Below, piece by piece: positions 60,581-64,000 of a DNA stretch of 64,000 nucleotides. This DNA is from Pseudomonas laurylsulfatiphila (GTDB lineage: Bacteria > Pseudomonadota > Gammaproteobacteria > Pseudomonadales > Pseudomonadaceae), in NCBI RefSeq assembly GCF_002934665.1, contig NZ_NIRS01000001.1, positions 496,001 to 560,000 on the forward strand, given 5' to 3'. The notes beneath the pieces were generated by a model that was not told where the DNA came from, did no database searches, and saw only the letters and a list, made by a program, of their open reading frames with translations. The translations under genes were made by a program, and so were the position numbers. Position 1 is the first letter of the stretch. Every line of letters starts with the position of its first letter.

Positions 60581-60685
60581 TGTGGGAGCGACGGTGCGGC
60601 GATCCGACCTGCTCGCGATTGCGTCAAATCAGTCAACATTGATGTTGCCTGACACCCTGCATTCGCGAGCAGGCTCGCTCCCACA
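60581..60685. repeat. Chimeric REP pair
   Basis: The left arm starts TGTGGGAGCGA but then holds CGGTGCGGCGATCCGA (the core of the 49015-type REP) before CCTGCTCGCGA. The right arm (60661-60685) is an ordinary REP copy. This is a mosaic of two REP families. Confidence 0.75.
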
Positions 60686-60717
60686 AAAGTTGTACCTGGT
60701 GACTTGGCTGGAGCGCC

Positions 60718-61350
60718 TCACAAAGGCCGACGCACCACCCTCACCTTGCCGCTATCGCCACCACCGCAGAACAACCGCTCGCCGCCATCGGACTCCAGTC
60801 CCGACACGCCGACGCCTTCCGGCATCCTGAGGCTCTCCAGTACTTCACCAGTTTGCGAGTCGATGCGCCGCAGTTCACTCTCGTCGCCCTCCCAGGTGCC
60901 GTGCCACAGCGAACCTTGCACCCAGGTCACACCGGTAACGAAACGGTTGGATTCGAGGGTGCGCAGGATCTTGCCGGTCTCGGGGTCGATCTGATGGATC
61001 TTGCGTTCGCGGTACTGGCCCACCCACAACGTCCCTTCGGCCCAGGTCAGCCCCGAATCGGTGCCGGCGCCGGGGGCAGGAATCGTCGAGAGGATGCGCC
61101 CGGTGCGGGGGTCGATCTTGTGGATGCGGTCGTCGGCGATCTGGAACAGATGCTCGCCATCGAACGCGGTGCCGGCATGGGCAGCGACATCGATCGAGTC
61201 CAGCAACTTGCCGCTTTCCGGGTCCAGGGCGTTGATTTTGCTGTTGCTGGCGAACCAGACCTTTTCGCCGTCCCAGGTGACGCCGCACACATGATCGACC
61301 TCGGCAAACGGGCCATATTCACGAATGACTTCAGCAGTTGCGTGTTTCAT
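60718..61350 (-). CDS. Beta-propeller protein (Vgb/YncE-like)
   Basis: A 210-residue cytoplasm-like protein (no signal peptide) made of repeated blades with the pattern (I/K)D(P)xTGKIL: KINALDPESGKLLDSI, KIDPRTGRILSTIP, QIDPETGKILRTLE, RIDSQTGEVLESL. It resembles streptogramin lyase (Vgb) and glutamine-cyclotransferase-like propellers but is shorter than either, and the Vgb catalytic His are not obvious. The function is unknown. It is just downstream of the HTH gene at 61386 on the same strand, so the two may be one transcript. Confidence 0.78.
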   Translation of the reverse strand: MKHATAEVIREYGPFAEVDHVCGVTWDGEKVWFASNSKINALDPESGKLLDSIDVAAHAGTAFDGEHLFQIADDRIHKIDPRTGRILSTIPAPGAGTDSGLTWAEGTLWVGQYRERKIHQIDPETGKILRTLESNRFVTGVTWVQGSLWHGTWEGDESELRRIDSQTGEVLESLRMPEGVGVSGLESDGGERLFCGGGDSGKVRVVRRPL

Positions 61351-61385
61351 CTGGCATTCCTCGATGGGGGTTGGTGGCGTTCATC

Positions 61386-62606
61386 CTAGCCACCGGGCAG
61401 CGGCGCCGGGAGTAACAAGGTCGTCGCGAATCCCGGCACCGGCGGCGTCATCCAGCGCCGCGCGCGGCCTCGGCCAAACCACTGCACCTTGCCCTGCTCC
61501 GCCAGCGTATCGAGCGCACGCTGCACTGTGCGCTGGCTGGTACCCAGCGCCAGGGCCAGGGCGGAACTCGACCACGACTCGCCATCGGCGAGGCAGGCAA
61601 ATACCGCGGCAAATTTTTCCTCGACCGGTTGCGCCAGTGTCACCACCTCCGTGCACACGGACGTTTGCAAAGCAAAACCACGGGGCGTCGCGATGACGCC
61701 GGCCAACGGCTTGAGCGCCTTACGCAGCCGGCCGATTTCCACGCGAAGCCGGGCACGATGGGACTCATCCGAGAGCTTCAGACGGAACGCCCGGGCGATC
61801 AGCGTTTCCCGCGCAACATCGGCGGGCCAGGCTTCGGCCAGGGAGCGAGCGAGCATGAACAGGATCGGCCGCGTCGCGAGCGACACCGACATGCCGCAGC
61901 CCCGCACAACGTACCGGCAGGCGTCCACCACCAGCGCCGTTGAACCGAGCAAGGCTTCGACTTCATCGAGCAGCAGCGCGCGTTCCTCACCCTGGGCAAT
62001 CAGGCGTGCCGCGGGTGCGTCGAGCAGGCGTGCTACCTGTTCGACTTCAGCGATCAGCGCGGCAATCCCCGTCTGAGCGGCAGCCTGCCCGGCTCGCGTC
62101 AACGCCTCCCGAGCCGCGTTCGATTGCAGGCGGCGAATGGCGATTCCCGCCAGCACCAGTTCATGGGTTGCGCGCAAGGCTGGCGGCAAGGGGCCGGGGT
62201 CGAGACTGGCCAGCAACTGCTGCGCCTCATCGAGCTGGCCGATCAGCAGCAGACGGCGGATTTGCAGATACCGCGCGTGAGCGGCATTGACCCGGTCACC
62301 GTGGTGCTCAAGGGTGACCCGTGCCGTTTCGAGCGCCTTGACCGGCCAGCCGAGATCCCGCGACGCCAGGGCGATTTCGGCCTCGGCTACCACGCATCGG
62401 GCACGGGCCAGCACCTCCCTGGGCGAAAAGGCCTTTTGCGCACGCTTGACCAGCGCCCGGGCGCGCACCAGATCGCCCAGTTGCGCCATGGCGATACCGC
62501 GCAGGGCCAGCGCCGGCGCATCGTCGCGCAAGGCCACGCGGTCCAGTGCGCCCAGTGGATTGCCCGCTGCCAGCGCCTGGGCAGCTGCCGTGATCATCGA
62601 GTCCAT
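61386..62606 (-). CDS. Transcriptional regulator with winged-helix domain(s) and Ala-rich N-terminal repeats
   Basis: A 406-residue protein. The first half (1-210) is helical and looks TPR/solenoid-like (LALRGIAMAQLGDLVRARAL, VLARARCVVAEAEIALASRD). A winged-helix region follows around 265-320 (LIARAFRLKLSDESHRARLR, VEIGRLRKAL), and a second HTH near 345-385 (SSALALALGTSQRTVQRALD). I infer a regulator, possibly of the gene at 60718 or of the divergent DUF899 gene. Confidence 0.75.
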   Translation of the reverse strand: MDSMITAAAQALAAGNPLGALDRVALRDDAPALALRGIAMAQLGDLVRARALVKRAQKAFSPREVLARARCVVAEAEIALASRDLGWPVKALETARVTLEHHGDRVNAAHARYLQIRRLLLIGQLDEAQQLLASLDPGPLPPALRATHELVLAGIAIRRLQSNAAREALTRAGQAAAQTGIAALIAEVEQVARLLDAPAARLIAQGEERALLLDEVEALLGSTALVVDACRYVVRGCGMSVSLATRPILFMLARSLAEAWPADVARETLIARAFRLKLSDESHRARLRVEIGRLRKALKPLAGVIATPRGFALQTSVCTEVVTLAQPVEEKFAAVFACLADGESWSSSALALALGTSQRTVQRALDTLAEQGKVQWFGRGRARRWMTPPVPGFATTLLLPAPLPGG

Positions 62607-62690
62607 CGAAATCCCGCCACGCTTGTCACTCCCACCCTTCGATACCCGGGTTTAGTCTAATTCACGACCTTTCACCAGGAGCGTACAGCG

Positions 62691-63449
62691 ATGAACACGC
62701 ACAATACCGCGACCCGGGACCAATGGCTGGCGGCGCGCCTGCAACTGCTCGAAGCGGAAAAGGCCCTGACCCGACGCAGCGATGAAGTGGCCAGGCAACG
62801 CCAGGCCTTGCCGTGGGTTCGCCTCGACAAGACGTACCGTTTCGCTACCGACAACGGTAGCGCAACCCTGGCCGAACTCTTTCAAGGGCGCTCGCAACTG
62901 CTGGTCTATCACTTCATGTTCGGTCCCGACTACACGGCCGGCTGCCCTTCCTGCTCAGCCATTGCCGATGGCTTCAACCCCGTGGTCATCCACCTGGCCA
63001 ATCACGACGTAACCTTGATGGCGATATCCCGCGCACCGTTGGCGAAACTGCAGGCCTACAAGCGTCGGATGGGCTGGACCTTCCCTTGGGCCTCGGCCGC
63101 CGACAGCGATTTCACCGCCGACTTCAATGTCTACTTCACCGAAGCGCAGCAGCGCGAAGGCCTGGTCGAATACAACTACCAGCGCGGCGGCCATGCCATG
63201 GACGCCAGTGAAATACCGGAACCGGTGAAACAGTTCGCCGCGACCTGTGGCACCGACGCGCCGACCTATACTCGCGACCGGCCAGGGCTGAGTACCTTTG
63301 TGCTGGAGGATGGCGAGATCTATCACACCTACTCCACCTACGCGCGGGGCCTGGACGGGTTGTGGAGCATGTACCAATGGCTCGACCGCGCGCCCAGGGG
63401 ACGTAATGAAACGGGGCCCTGGTGGCGTCGGCATGATGAGTACCGGTGA
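62691..63449 (+). CDS. DUF899-family thioredoxin-like protein
   Basis: A 252-residue protein of the DUF899 family (thioredoxin-like fold). It has LLVYHFMFGPDYTAGCPSCS with a CxxC pair, then HDVTLMAISRAP and the C-terminal RGLDGLWSMYQWLDRAPRGR signature. Dithiol or peroxide chemistry is possible, but no activity is established. GGAGCG precedes the ATG. It is divergent from the regulator at 61386. Confidence 0.9.
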   Translation: MNTHNTATRDQWLAARLQLLEAEKALTRRSDEVARQRQALPWVRLDKTYRFATDNGSATLAELFQGRSQLLVYHFMFGPDYTAGCPSCSAIADGFNPVVIHLANHDVTLMAISRAPLAKLQAYKRRMGWTFPWASAADSDFTADFNVYFTEAQQREGLVEYNYQRGGHAMDASEIPEPVKQFAATCGTDAPTYTRDRPGLSTFVLEDGEIYHTYSTYARGLDGLWSMYQWLDRAPRGRNETGPWWRRHDEYR

Positions 63450-63461
63450 GCGCCGGCGCTG

Positions 63462-63620
63462 TCACTGACCGCCGATGAAGACGTCCGCCAGCTTGTCCAC
63501 CAGCGCAGGTTTGGTCTGCGAGACCCGGCGTCGGGTCGCCCATTCCTGCCACTCCTCGGCACGGTCCAGGGTGTAGCACGGCACAAAGTCGCCGAGGAAG
63601 CGACCGAAAATCTCACAGCC
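63462..63620 (-). pseudogene. Unidentified C-terminal gene fragment
   Basis: Right after a TAG stop in the decayed MocR frame, 52 codons read well as protein (EIFGRFLGDFVPCYTLDRAE, EWQEWATRRRVSQTKPALVD, ending GGQ) and stop at 63462. No start codon or ribosome site lies in front. I take it as the surviving end of another gene joined to MocR by a deletion, or as a MocR tail after further damage. The family is not recognised. Confidence 0.45.
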
Positions 63621-64000
63621 CTAGATGATTTGGGCCAATTGAAGCGCCACCGTCGATGCCTGATCGGCACTGGCGATGTTCGTGAAGGCCCGCGACCAGG
63701 TGCATGCCCCCCGCCTCAGGGTTGATCAGTAGACGTACGCCGAATTGTTGGTGCAGCGCATCAACCAGCCACTGACGGCGGCGCGCGTAGAGGTTTCGCA
63801 TTTTTTTAAATGCCGCGCGAAGTGCCCCTCGTAGAGGAAAGCTGTGACGGTCGCCTGAAGGAGTTGCGGGCAGTAGTTAGGCAGACGACCCGCCTGACGG
63901 GCGAATGCGTCGTTCTGCTCGTCTGGCACCACCAGATCAGCCAAGCGAAGGCCTGGAAACAGCACCTTGCTGAAGGTACCGGTGTAGAGCACGCGGCGTT
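63621..64000 (-). pseudogene. MocR/PdxR-type regulator (aminotransferase domain), frameshifted
   Basis: The C-terminal part of a GntR-MocR protein runs off the window edge. The frame entering at 64000 has RVLYTGTFSKVLFPGLRLAD with the PLP Lys, and continues to FLYEGHFARHLKK. At a run of seven T (63801-63807) the reading passes to another frame (MRNLYARRRQWLVDALHQQF, then LLINPEAGGMHLVAGL), and near 63690 to a third (FTNIASADQASTVALQLAQI) that ends in TAG at 63621. Two indels and an early stop indicate decay, unless the homopolymer is a base-calling error. Confidence 0.75.

Noticed and set aside
1..64000. tRNA, rRNA, tmRNA, RNase P RNA or prophage genes
   Set aside because: I looked for TTCGA/CCA-type tRNA ends, tmRNA and RNase P cores and phage structural genes on both strands and found none I could support.

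Overview
The window reads as a chromosome segment of a fluorescens-group Pseudomonas. It has high-GC codon use, GGAG-type ribosome sites, ATGA start/stop overlaps and many short REP palindromes of the GTGGGAGCGAGC / GTAGGAGCGAGC type between genes. The polyamine genes (gamma-glutamylputrescine route plus a Pot/Spu-type transporter) are also arranged as in that genus. I saw no tRNA or rRNA genes and no CRISPR array. One IS3-family insertion sequence is present.

Layout. 1-4661: molybdenum cofactor genes (partial moeA and moaB on the minus strand; a LysR gene, fdhD, moaC, moaD and moaE on the plus strand). 4706-6064: ChrA-type chromate transporter. 6529-11354: polyamine genes part one (FAD oxidase, DeoR regulator, large ornithine decarboxylase). 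11405-14003: PPK2 kinase and SulP transporter. 14322-16027: lipoprotein and AraC regulator. 16175-22719: an envelope/accessory region holding a tyrosine-phosphatase autotransporter, a Gly-rich secreted protein, a CigR-like protein, two unknown proteins, a CadC-like regulator, a gene remnant with a perfect 19-bp inverted repeat, and a six-repeat Cys-rich secreted protein. 22863-35193: polyamine genes part two (PuuR/PauR-like repressor, PuuB, PuuC, PuuA, PuuD, PotA/B/C/F-like ABC system), interrupted by the IS. 35453-38690: small conserved genes (thpR, DUF1428, lipoprotein, small proteins). 38871-45054: LctP-type permease followed by glcDEFG. 45207-50416: DLH hydrolase, 1-Cys peroxiredoxin, Tat-exported aldo/keto reductase, hydrolase, secreted DinB-like protein and a SufR-like regulator. 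50419-58367: LysR gene divergent from a tight catabolic operon (ALDH, atypical M19 peptidase homologue, 27-codon ORF, BCCT carrier, unknown protein, DUF3726 protein, RidA). 58566-64000: CAP-domain protein, tandem REP array, candidate structured RNA, GFA enzyme, beta-propeller protein, winged-helix regulator, DUF899 protein, and a decayed MocR gene running off the end.

How it works together. The two polyamine blocks suggest uptake of putrescine or spermidine by the Pot/Spu transporter, gamma-glutamylation (PuuA), oxidation (PuuB), aldehyde oxidation (PuuC) and hydrolysis (PuuD) to GABA, under a PuuR/PauR-like repressor. The ornithine decarboxylase could feed putrescine into the same route. The glc operon takes glycolate to glyoxylate.

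The most novel-looking items are the 51398-58367 operon, whose M19 protein lacks part of the usual metal site and which contains a 570-residue protein I cannot assign; the surface-displayed phosphatase; the CX11C repeat protein; and a transcript of about 240 nt with promoter, terminator and internal 39-codon ORF at 59794-60036. All functional statements rest on reading the sequence and on family knowledge; no database search was run.
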